From NCBI GenBank assembly GCA_028705705.1, contig JAQWCZ010000139.1, forward strand, positions 1-5,749: a stretch of 5,749 nt of DNA, written 5' to 3'. This DNA comes from Paludibacter sp. (GTDB taxonomy: Bacteria > Bacteroidota > Bacteroidia > Bacteroidales > Paludibacteraceae). The translations under genes and the position numbers were made by a program. The notes beneath the pieces are model-generated. The model did not search any database. It saw nothing but the letters and a program-made list of their open reading frames with translations, and was not told where the DNA came from. Shown here piece after piece: positions 1-5,749 of this stretch; position 1 is the stretch's first letter, and each line of letters opens with the position of its first letter.

Positions 1-974
1 TTGAACAGATTGTGTACCACCAGTGGAATGCGCTCGAATTCAAATCGAAAGTTTTCTATGGGGACCTTAACATCGAACCCTATAGCTACAAAATGATCAG
101 GGGATTGGATTTTTACAACTTCGTATATCAATTTGCTGCAGCTTATACCAACGTACAATTTATCCACAGTAAAATAAGCTCTATTCGTGTTGTGGGTGAT
201 CAGGTTGAAGTGACAACATCCGAAGGTATATTGAAATCAGCTTATGTTTTCAATTCTACCCGCTTGTTTCAACCCAACATCCGGTCTGATCAGGATTCGC
301 TTTTCATGCATTTCAAAGGTATTACCATCCGGAATGAAGCACCTGTTTTCAACCCGGACAAAGGTACACTGATGGATTTTAACGTGAAGCAACATGGTGG
401 TGCTGCTTTTATGTACATGCTCCCTACCAGTAAACATGAAGCGCTGATTGAATACACGCTTATTAACCGTACGGTATTAAAACCCGAAGCCTACGACGAA
501 GCTTTGCAACGCTATATCAAAGAAAACCTGCGACTAAATGAGGTTGAAATCATCCGTAAAGAATCCGGTATTATCCCTATGACTAAAAAGAAATTTCCTG
601 TACACTACAGGCGAAGAATCATCAATATCGGTACAGCGGGAGGATGTGTGAAAGCCAGCAGTGGATATGCTTTTCAATTTATCCAGAAACAAACTGCAAA
701 TATTGTTGCAAAATTAAAAAAGAATCAAACGCCGGTTATCAAATGCACTTTTTGCGACAAAAAATTTAACCTATACGACAACACCTTCCTGGAAGTGCTG
801 ATTTCACGCAGGATGCGCGGGGATGAACTGATGTCGCGCATTTTCAAATACAACCGAGGGGATAAAGTATTTGCATTTCTTGGCAACGAAAGCAAATCTT
901 TAGATGAGTTTAAAATGATGACAAGTCTTCCTGCAAAAATATTTTTACCTGCCATTTTAAAAGAAATATTCTGA
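1..974 (+). CDS. crtY: Lycopene cyclase (CrtY-type), 5' partial
   Basis: This enzyme cyclises the ends of lycopene to beta-ionone rings, giving beta-carotene-type carotenoids; it is an FAD/NAD-binding flavoprotein acting at the membrane. The frame is open to the left edge (codons from base 3), so the GTG at 12 is an internal Val and not the start. 323 residues are visible; bacterial CrtY is usually about 380-390, so some 60 residues with the N-terminal GxGxxG dinucleotide fold are missing. Counting from codon 12, visible family marks are YKMIRGLDFYNFV (about 27-39), ALIEYT at 144-149 whose Glu147 matches the conserved acidic position of the family, and NIGTAGGCVKASSGY at 205-219, the C-terminal FAD-contacting segment. 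The C-terminus (LYDNTFLEVL, VFAFLGNES, SLPAKIFLPAIL) also fits Bacteroidota cyclases. A KCTFC pair near residue 240 is unusual. Neighbouring carotenoid genes, if any, lie outside the window. Family call is firm; exact ring product is inferred. Confidence 0.9.
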   Translation, partial: EQIVYHQWNALEFKSKVFYGDLNIEPYSYKMIRGLDFYNFVYQFAAAYTNVQFIHSKISSIRVVGDQVEVTTSEGILKSAYVFNSTRLFQPNIRSDQDSLFMHFKGITIRNEAPVFNPDKGTLMDFNVKQHGGAAFMYMLPTSKHEALIEYTLINRTVLKPEAYDEALQRYIKENLRLNEVEIIRKESGIIPMTKKKFPVHYRRRIINIGTAGGCVKASSGYAFQFIQKQTANIVAKLKKNQTPVIKCTFCDKKFNLYDNTFLEVLISRRMRGDELMSRIFKYNRGDKVFAFLGNESKSLDEFKMMTSLPAKIFLPAILKEIF

Positions 975-991
975 AAACCCGCTTGTTTTCA
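972..991 (+). terminator. Weak hairpin at the end of the lycopene cyclase gene
   Basis: TGAAAAC (972-978, beginning with the stop codon) can pair with GTTTTCA (985-991) across a six-base loop, giving a 7-bp stem with only two G-C pairs. The DNA after it is T-rich but has no clean T-run. It could help end cyclase transcription. It is too weak to be called a good intrinsic terminator. Confidence 0.25.
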
Positions 992-1010
992 TTGTTTTCA
1001 TCTATATTTG
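983..1010 (+). promoter_or_regulatory. Candidate Bacteroidota sigma-ABfrA-type promoter
   Basis: TATATTTG at 1003-1010 matches the Bacteroidota -7 consensus TAnnTTTG exactly, and TTG at 983-985 lies 17 bases upstream as a possible -33 element. It is the only exact -7 match I found in the cyclase-cheR gap. Transcription would start near 1015-1018 and read through a leader of about 240 bases to the cheR start. The long leader is a weakness of the assignment; a start closer to cheR with poorer boxes is possible. Confidence 0.35.
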
Positions 1011-1030
1011 TAACTTATATTTTTAAAGCC

Positions 1031-1062
1031 TGGTTTTTCAACTTATCAAAATGGAAAAATCA
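1031..1062 (+). repeat. Imperfect inverted repeat in the cyclase-cheR gap
   Basis: TGGTTTTTC (1031-1039) pairs with GAAAAATCA (1054-1062) over a 14-base loop: nine pairs, one of them G-U. It is the first of three stem-loops that would lie in a leader made from the candidate promoter at 983-1010. AT-rich sequence makes such pairings common by chance. Confidence 0.35.
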
Positions 1063-1082
1063 AGCCGGAAAATTTTGTATTC

Positions 1083-1122
1083 AAGTGTTTATTTTTCTTT
1101 AACCAATACATGGTAAACACTT
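1083..1122 (+). repeat. Perfect 9-bp inverted repeat in the cyclase-cheR gap
   Basis: AAGTGTTTA (1083-1091) is the exact reverse complement of TAAACACTT (1114-1122), separated by 22 bases. Two T-G pairs could extend the stem inward. It could be an RNA stem-loop or a split operator; the arms are moderately AT-rich, so chance cannot be excluded. Confidence 0.4.
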
Positions 1123-1166
1123 TGTGTAACCAAATTAATCTATTTTGAAAGTATGAAACGAACCTG

Positions 1167-1212
1167 ACAAAATTTAAATAATTTGACCTACAGGCGAATG
1201 TTTAAATTTTGT
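1167..1212 (+). repeat. Perfect 12-bp inverted repeat upstream of cheR
   Basis: ACAAAATTTAAA (1167-1178) is the exact reverse complement of TTTAAATTTTGT (1201-1212), with 22 bases between. G-U and A-U pairs (1166/1213, 1179/1200, 1180/1199) could lengthen it to about 15 pairs in RNA. The right arm ends 43 bases before the cheR ATG and continues as TTTG. It may be an attenuator-like stem-loop in the leader, a terminator for incoming transcripts, or a binding site for a dimeric regulator. It is the strongest inverted repeat I found in the gap. Confidence 0.5.
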
Positions 1213-1255
1213 TTTGTGAGTTCCATCTGACATATATTAAATTAATGATTTACAG

Positions 1256-2083
1256 ATGAATAATCACGCTTATCATATTAATGATATTTTTCTCAGCCTC
1301 GAAGAAATAAATATCTCACAATATGATGAAAACTTTTTGATCAATTCTGCTAAAAGAAGGTGCTACGCAACTAATTGTAAAACGCTCGAAGATTATCTGG
1401 AATTGTTGGAAGACAGCGAAATAGAGAGGATGACTTACTTCGACAGTTTACAAATAGTTTACAGTTCATTTTTTCGTAATCCCCTTACATTTAATGTCCT
1501 GGAAACTATTGTGCTACCTGAACTGATTTCAAAAATCAAAAACAGCAAATCAAAAGACCTCAGAATCTGGTCGGCTGCCTGTGCTGCAGGACAAGAAGCA
1601 TACAGTATCGCGATGCTGGTTGAAGAAGTAAAATCCTGTCATGATAGCACGAATTGTAATTGTCTGATATTCGCAACCGACAAAGACGAAGAACAAATTG
1701 AGCAAGCTCACAGAGGTCAATATGCTCGTCACATGCTCGATAACATCAACTTGAAACTGCTCGATAAATGGTTTATTAAACAAAGCAATACTTTTTTTAT
1801 CAAACCTGAACTGAAAGAAAAAATCTGCTTCTCCGTTTTTGATTTATTCGATAATCACTATACCAGTCCACCTTCAAGTATTTTTGGCGATTTTGACCTT
1901 GTTTTTTGTGTCAATTTGTTGTTTTACTACAAAGAAAAATACAGGAAAATTATGTTGGAGAAAATCAAAGGAGCAATGGGTGATAATGCATATCTGGTTA
2001 CCGGTGAAACTGAGAGAGAAATTTTAATCAATCATCATTTCAAAGAAATTTATCCACAAGCTGCTATTTTCCGTAAATTTTAA
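1256..2083 (+). CDS. cheR: CheR-family SAM-dependent protein-glutamate methyltransferase
   Basis: CheR enzymes use S-adenosylmethionine to methylate glutamate side chains of chemoreceptors or related signalling proteins in the cytoplasm. The 275-residue length is normal. The helical N-terminal part ends in YSSFFRNPLTF (69-79), matching the family's xxFFR segment. Motif I for SAM is WSAACAAGQEAYSIAM (105-120), where classical CheR has a G-x-S/A-T-G-E-E-P-Y-S pattern. FATDKD (139-144) supplies the acidic residue expected to hold the SAM ribose. FDLVFCVNLLFYY (213-225) matches the FCRNVxIYF block but has Val219 in place of the usual Arg. The start is well fixed: an in-frame TAA lies at 1238-1240 and the ATG at 1256 is the first start after it; no clear Shine-Dalgarno sequence precedes it. 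No cheB, cheA, cheW or full chemoreceptor gene is in the window. The kinase gene follows after 55 bases, so co-transcription is likely. Family firm; substrate unknown, so the symbol is by family only. Confidence 0.88.
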   Translation: MNNHAYHINDIFLSLEEINISQYDENFLINSAKRRCYATNCKTLEDYLELLEDSEIERMTYFDSLQIVYSSFFRNPLTFNVLETIVLPELISKIKNSKSKDLRIWSAACAAGQEAYSIAMLVEEVKSCHDSTNCNCLIFATDKDEEQIEQAHRGQYARHMLDNINLKLLDKWFIKQSNTFFIKPELKEKICFSVFDLFDNHYTSPPSSIFGDFDLVFCVNLLFYYKEKYRKIMLEKIKGAMGDNAYLVTGETEREILINHHFKEIYPQAAIFRKF

Positions 2084-2138
2084 TAATTATCTACATTGTA
2101 AGAGCCAACAATAATAAAAACATAAAAATCAACTGTTC

Positions 2139-5129
2139 ATGAAAATCAAAGATTTAAAAATCGGATCACAACTCTTGACAGGATTTGGTATCATCTTGTT
2201 TTTGGTTATAAGCATTGGATTCACTAACTACTACCAAAACATAAAGATAAGAGAACAAAATCAGATGTTATATGTACAATCGGCTCAGGTAAGAAGAGCA
2301 ATCGGCATATTAACAACTGATATCCATTTAATGCGTTTAGGAACGAGAGATTTGATGTTAGCCAGTAATTTGCTTGAAGAAAATGAAGCCTTACAGTTGA
2401 TTGACGAAAGCACTGAAGATGCTTTACATCAGTTTGACATTATATATAATACTTATGCTGATTCAAAAATAAATGTAGATATAGATGCTGCAAAAAAAGC
2501 TTTCTTTTCCTGGAATAATGCAAGAAAAATTAACATCAAACAAGAAACAGATAATAAAATCGATAATATTAAAGAAAGTATTTCTGATTCAGGTAGTATT
2601 GGAAAACTCAGGGAAGATTTATTGAACAAAATTGCCGTTATAGAAAATTATACCAAGAAGAACATAGATGATATATTAACAGAATCTGAAAAATTAAAAG
2701 ACTTCATGTTAATGGAACTCATTTTCTTATTTTTAGTTCTGATAATTATTACTGTTTTTGTGTACGTAACATTTTTACGCAACATCAGAAAACCATTGGT
2801 AATGCTGACACACGCAACTCGTCGTTTTGATCAGGGAGATTTATCTGCCAGATATCTGTTTGAATCTAAAAATGAAATTGGTGAATTATCGAAATCGTTT
2901 AACACACTTGCTGAAAATTTGCAGTTAACATCCGACTTGAATGTAAAAACTTCCTTGATCGCCGATATGATGTTGATTGAAGATGATGTAAAAGAATTTT
3001 TCAGGGTTACCTTGCAAATCCTGATGGATGATACTCAATCAGAAATGGCAGCAGTTTACCTGCTCAGTGAAGACAAACTGAGTTATGAACATCTTATTTC
3101 AACAGGACTTGCTGAAAGAGCCAGAAAATCTTTTTCTGCCTTACACCGTGAAGGAGAATTTGGCAATGTTATTACCAAAAAACGCATCCAACACATTAAA
3201 AACATTCCTGAAGATACCCGCTTCATCTTTAAAACCACTAGTGGAAACGTTGTCCCAAAAGAGATTATTACCATCCCTATTATATCCGGAAGCGAAATTA
3301 TCGCTATCATTTCATTAGCGAATATTCACGCTTATTCAAATCAGGCGATCCAATTGATCAATAAAATTCATTTGACCTATAGCGCAAGAGTAGATAAGAT
3401 TCTCACCTATGAGAAAATCAAATCCTTCTCTGATTCTCTTGCTGCAAAAAACATAGAACTGGAAGAACAAAAAAGAGAATTATCCAAGCAATCAGCGGAA
3501 CTTACAGAACAAAACAGAGAACTGGAAATGCAGAAAAAGATGCTGTACGAAGCGAATAACCTCAAAACAATCTTCCTCTCGAACATGAGCCATGAACTCA
3601 GAACGCCACTTAATTCAGTGATTGCTTTATCCGGCGTGTTGAACAGAAAGCTTGAAGGTAAGATTCCACAGGAAGAATACAGTTATCTTGAAGTAATTGA
3701 ACGCAATGGTAGAAATCTGCTGGTGCTAATCAATAATATACTCGACATTTCAAGGATTGAATCCGGAAGGGAAGAAATAGAGCTTACTGAATTCAACTTA
3801 TGTGATTGTGTAAGTGAAACAATAAACCTGATAAGTCCTCAGGCTGTTGAAAAAAACATCAAAATCAATAAAGCCGGTGGTGACTGTGAAACCCGCATTA
3901 CCAGTGATGAGAATAAAATCAATCACATCTTGCAAAACCTGCTTGGTAATGCTGTAAAATTCACAGAGAAAGGGAATATTACCATCAGCATCAAGAAATC
4001 AATTGATGAAGTTTCTGTTATAGTCACTGATACCGGTATTGGTATTCCAGCAGATCAGATTGCTCATATATTTGAAGAATTCAGGCAAGCTGATGAAAGT
4101 ACTTCACGCAGGTTCGGGGGCACCGGACTTGGACTGGCCATTGCAAAAAAATATGCCAATATGCTTGGTGGCTCAATTTCAGTCGATAGTGAACCTAATG
4201 TCGGATCTACTTTTACCTTTACACTACCTTTGTATTATTCAGGAGAATATACCGATCCTATACAGGAAAATGATTTGTTTAACATAAAGAAGCAAATTGC
4301 ACAGACTTCTCAACCTCCCAATTCACCAAATGAATCCAAAACAGTTTTGTTAATTGAAGATAATGTTCCTGCCGTAGTTCAATTGAAAGATTTTCTGGAA
4401 GAAAGCGGTTACATGGTTGTTGCTACCCGGAATGGAGAAGAAGGTATTGAAACATTGAATCACATTATCCCCGATGCCATCATTCTTGATCTGATGATGC
4501 CCGGTATTGATGGTTTTAGTGTACTTGAAATGATTCGGAAAGATGAACGTACGACACAAATACCGGTACTTATACTTACAGCTAAACACATCACCAAAGA
4601 AGAACTCAGTTTTTTAAAACAAAATCACATCCATCAATTGATTCAGAAGGGAGATATCAAACGGGATGATTTATTGAAAACTGTTTCAGAGATGGTAAGT
4701 ATAAACAACACTCCGGAATCTTCAATTTCTGTTCATGATAAAAAAGCAATCCAATCCAATGACAAGCCGAAAGTATTAATTGTTGAAGATAATCTCGACA
4801 ATATGCTTGCCGCTAAAGCATTACTATCTGAAAAATTCATCGTAATTGAAGCATCAAATGCTGTAGATGGAATTGAGTTTGCCAAAACATACATACCGGA
4901 TCTGGTATTAATGGATATTTCCCTTCCGGGTACTGATGGAATAGAAGCCTTTAAACAAATCAGAAGTATTAATTCTTTGAAAGCAATACCGGTTATTGCA
5001 CTCACTGCCAGCGCACTTGTTGAAGACAAAGTATCTATCCTTGCTCATGGATTCGACGGATTTCTCGCGAAACCAATCGATGAAAATCTATTGTTTAAAA
5101 CCATAAACAGCGTTTTGTATGCACAATGA
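2139..5129 (+). CDS. Membrane hybrid histidine kinase: 4HB-HAMP-GAF-HisKA-HATPase-REC-REC
   Basis: This is a 996-residue sensor kinase of the inner membrane. In order: TM1 about 12-30 after the KIKDLKIGSQLLTGF start typical of four-helix-bundle MCP-type sensors; a periplasmic helical sensor about 31-190; TM2 about 194-213; HAMP about 214-267 (Pro219, NEIGEL 245-250); a GAF-like domain about 275-425; a heptad coiled coil about 434-475; HisKA with SHELRTPLN and phospho-acceptor His485; HATPase with N-box Asn600/Asn604, DTGIGIP from Asp631, FEEF, and GGTGLGL 660-666; REC1 about 734-850 (Glu740, Asp741, acceptor Asp784, Thr814, Lys837); REC2 about 878-990 (Glu883, Asp884, acceptor Asp926, Lys978-Pro979). 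All catalytic residues are present. REC1 has Lys-Gly where Lys-Pro is usual. There is no HPt domain and no chemoreceptor signalling tip. The ATG at 2139 is preceded by an A-rich stretch and gives a complete TM1. The stop overlaps the next gene. The signal sensed is unknown; the GAF call is less certain than the rest. Confidence 0.93.
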   Translation: MKIKDLKIGSQLLTGFGIILFLVISIGFTNYYQNIKIREQNQMLYVQSAQVRRAIGILTTDIHLMRLGTRDLMLASNLLEENEALQLIDESTEDALHQFDIIYNTYADSKINVDIDAAKKAFFSWNNARKINIKQETDNKIDNIKESISDSGSIGKLREDLLNKIAVIENYTKKNIDDILTESEKLKDFMLMELIFLFLVLIIITVFVYVTFLRNIRKPLVMLTHATRRFDQGDLSARYLFESKNEIGELSKSFNTLAENLQLTSDLNVKTSLIADMMLIEDDVKEFFRVTLQILMDDTQSEMAAVYLLSEDKLSYEHLISTGLAERARKSFSALHREGEFGNVITKKRIQHIKNIPEDTRFIFKTTSGNVVPKEIITIPIISGSEIIAIISLANIHAYSNQAIQLINKIHLTYSARVDKILTYEKIKSFSDSLAAKNIELEEQKRELSKQSAELTEQNRELEMQKKMLYEANNLKTIFLSNMSHELRTPLNSVIALSGVLNRKLEGKIPQEEYSYLEVIERNGRNLLVLINNILDISRIESGREEIELTEFNLCDCVSETINLISPQAVEKNIKINKAGGDCETRITSDENKINHILQNLLGNAVKFTEKGNITISIKKSIDEVSVIVTDTGIGIPADQIAHIFEEFRQADESTSRRFGGTGLGLAIAKKYANMLGGSISVDSEPNVGSTFTFTLPLYYSGEYTDPIQENDLFNIKKQIAQTSQPPNSPNESKTVLLIEDNVPAVVQLKDFLEESGYMVVATRNGEEGIETLNHIIPDAIILDLMMPGIDGFSVLEMIRKDERTTQIPVLILTAKHITKEELSFLKQNHIHQLIQKGDIKRDDLLKTVSEMVSINNTPESSISVHDKKAIQSNDKPKVLIVEDNLDNMLAAKALLSEKFIVIEASNAVDGIEFAKTYIPDLVLMDISLPGTDGIEAFKQIRSINSLKAIPVIALTASALVEDKVSILAHGFDGFLAKPIDENLLFKTINSVLYAQ
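3459..3545 (+). repeat. Four-heptad coiled-coil repeat joining GAF to HisKA in the kinase
   Basis: Residues 441-469 of the kinase follow the seven-residue pattern (R/A)ELxxQx. Leu falls at 441, 448, 455, 462 and 469, Gln at 444, 451, 458 and 465, and Glu at 440, 447, 454 and 461, without a break. This is a protein-level repeat; the codons differ between units (CTG, TTA, CTT for Leu), so it is not a recent DNA duplication. The segment is expected to be a parallel two-stranded coiled coil passing signals from HAMP/GAF to the helix bearing His485. Confidence 0.7.
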
Positions 5130-5749
5130 AAAGATAAAAATATTGGCTATTGATGACAATAAAGACAATCTGATCATCATCAAAGCATTGATTAATGAAG
5201 CTTTTCCTAATGTATACACCATGTTGGCTACTGATGGTTATCAGGGACTGAAAATGGCTCTTGAAACAGAACCTGACATCATCTTGCTTGATATTATCAT
5301 GCCGGTTGTTGATGGATATGAAATCTGTAAAAAACTGAAAGCACATCCCAAAACAACTGATATACCTGTCGTTTTTATTACAGCCATTAAGGATGATAAA
5401 CACAACCGTATCAAAGCGCTCGAAGCCGGTGGTGAAGGATTCCTATCTAAACCGGTTGATATTAGCGAATTAACAGCTCAAATTAGAGCTATGATTAAAA
5501 TTAGAGAAAGTATTATCCTGAAAAAAGGTGAAAATGAACGACTTGAAAAATTGATTGATGAACGAACTCAGGAACTACAAAAAACTCATGCCGAAACACT
5601 CAACCTGCTTAAATATTTCCAAGCTGAAAATGAAATGAGGAAAAAGAGCGAAGCAGCACTCAAAGAAAGTGAAGAGAAAACACGTCTTTTCAAACGTGCT
5701 GTCAATTCAAGTTCAGTTGCAATTACCATTACAGATATTGAAGGTAAAA
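5119..5749 (+). CDS. Receiver-coiled coil-PAS signalling protein, 3' partial
   Basis: 210 complete codons are visible and the frame is open to the right edge. Residues about 5-120 form an intact receiver domain: acidic pocket Asp12-Asp13 (ILAIDDN), phospho-acceptor Asp58 in IILLDIIMP, Thr88 in FITA, and Lys111-Pro112 in FLSKPVD. Residues about 128-190 are highly charged and probably a long coiled coil. From about 193, LFKRAVNSSSVAITITDIEG is the typical opening of a PAS domain. Proteins that begin this way in Bacteroidota usually continue with one or more PAS domains and often a kinase core, but that part is beyond the window. The start is fixed: an in-frame TAA lies at 5104-5106 and the ATG at 5119 is the only start before the receiver. 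It overlaps the kinase stop by 11 bases, so translation is probably coupled and the protein is a likely phosphotransfer partner of that kinase. Confidence 0.9.
   Translation, partial: MHNEKIKILAIDDNKDNLIIIKALINEAFPNVYTMLATDGYQGLKMALETEPDIILLDIIMPVVDGYEICKKLKAHPKTTDIPVVFITAIKDDKHNRIKALEAGGEGFLSKPVDISELTAQIRAMIKIRESIILKKGENERLEKLIDERTQELQKTHAETLNLLKYFQAENEMRKKSEAALKESEEKTRLFKRAVNSSSVAITITDIEGK

Noticed and set aside
12..14. GTG at 12 as the start of the lycopene cyclase
   Set aside because: The frame stays open through codons 3-11 to the window edge and the protein lacks its N-terminal dinucleotide-binding fold, so this is an internal valine codon of a truncated gene.
975..1255. A normal-length protein gene or tRNA in the cyclase-cheR gap
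   Set aside because: Stops are frequent and no tRNA arms or conserved loop sequences are visible.
1839..2027. Plus-strand open frame of 62 codons inside cheR
   Set aside because: It is an alternative-frame shadow of the conserved FCxN region of CheR; its hydrophobic look comes from T-rich codons read out of frame.
2084..2138. Possible promoter or terminator between cheR and the kinase gene
   Set aside because: The 55 bases contain no TAnnTTTG match and no stem followed by a T-run; the short palindrome-like TACATTGTA is too small to call.
4733..5029. Minus-strand open frame of 98 codons
   Set aside because: It is antisense to REC2 of the kinase and has no recognisable domain or start context.
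2139..5129. The tandem receivers as a recent duplication within the kinase
   Set aside because: REC1 and REC2 differ widely in sequence and in the conserved Lys-Pro position, with no shared DNA stretches, so they are not a recent copy of each other.
5095..5403. Minus-strand open frame of 102 codons
   Set aside because: It lies antisense to the well-supported receiver domain starting at 5119, whose key residues are all in place; the minus-strand product resembles no known family.
1..5749. Functional link between carotenoid synthesis and the signalling genes, such as a light-sensing system
   Set aside because: The kinase shows no photoreceptor chromophore motif (no phytochrome cysteine or LOV motif was seen), and the cyclase is separated by a gap with its own promoter-like box; adjacency alone is not enough.

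Overview
The window looks like a chromosomal piece of a member of the Bacteroidota. The evidence is a bacterial CrtY-type lycopene cyclase of the kind found in pigmented Bacteroidota, AT-rich DNA (roughly 35-40% GC by eye), gene starts preceded by A-rich stretches instead of Shine-Dalgarno sequences, and one perfect match to the Bacteroidota -7 promoter element TAnnTTTG. Genus cannot be told from the sequence.

Layout: all four genes lie on the + strand. (1) Positions 1-974 hold the C-terminal five-sixths or so of a lycopene cyclase, cut by the left edge. (2) Positions 975-1255 are a 281-base gap without a convincing gene. It holds a candidate promoter near the cyclase end and several inverted repeats, including a perfect 12-bp one. 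(3) Positions 1256-2083 hold a CheR-type SAM-dependent methyltransferase. (4) After 55 bases, positions 2139-5129 hold a 996-residue membrane hybrid histidine kinase: TM, four-helix-bundle sensor, TM, HAMP, GAF-like, coiled coil, HisKA, HATPase, REC, REC. (5) A further gene starts at 5119, overlaps the kinase gene by 11 bases and runs off the right edge. Its visible part is an intact receiver domain, a long coiled coil and the first residues of a PAS domain.

Genes 3-5 look like one signalling operon, inferred from common strand, short spacing, overlap and function. The kinase should autophosphorylate at His485 and pass phosphate to receivers in itself (Asp784, Asp926) and perhaps to the downstream receiver protein (Asp58). 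The notable point is a CheR methyltransferase beside a kinase that has a chemoreceptor-like input end (4HB plus HAMP) but no chemoreceptor methyl-accepting tip. The kinase's coiled coil, a strict run of heptads rich in Glu and Gln, is one speculative target. The pigment gene upstream is probably a separate transcription unit. I see no RNA genes, CRISPR arrays, insertion sequences or attachment sites. The system resembles known CheR/hybrid-kinase clusters, so I regard it as an interesting variant and not clearly a new system.
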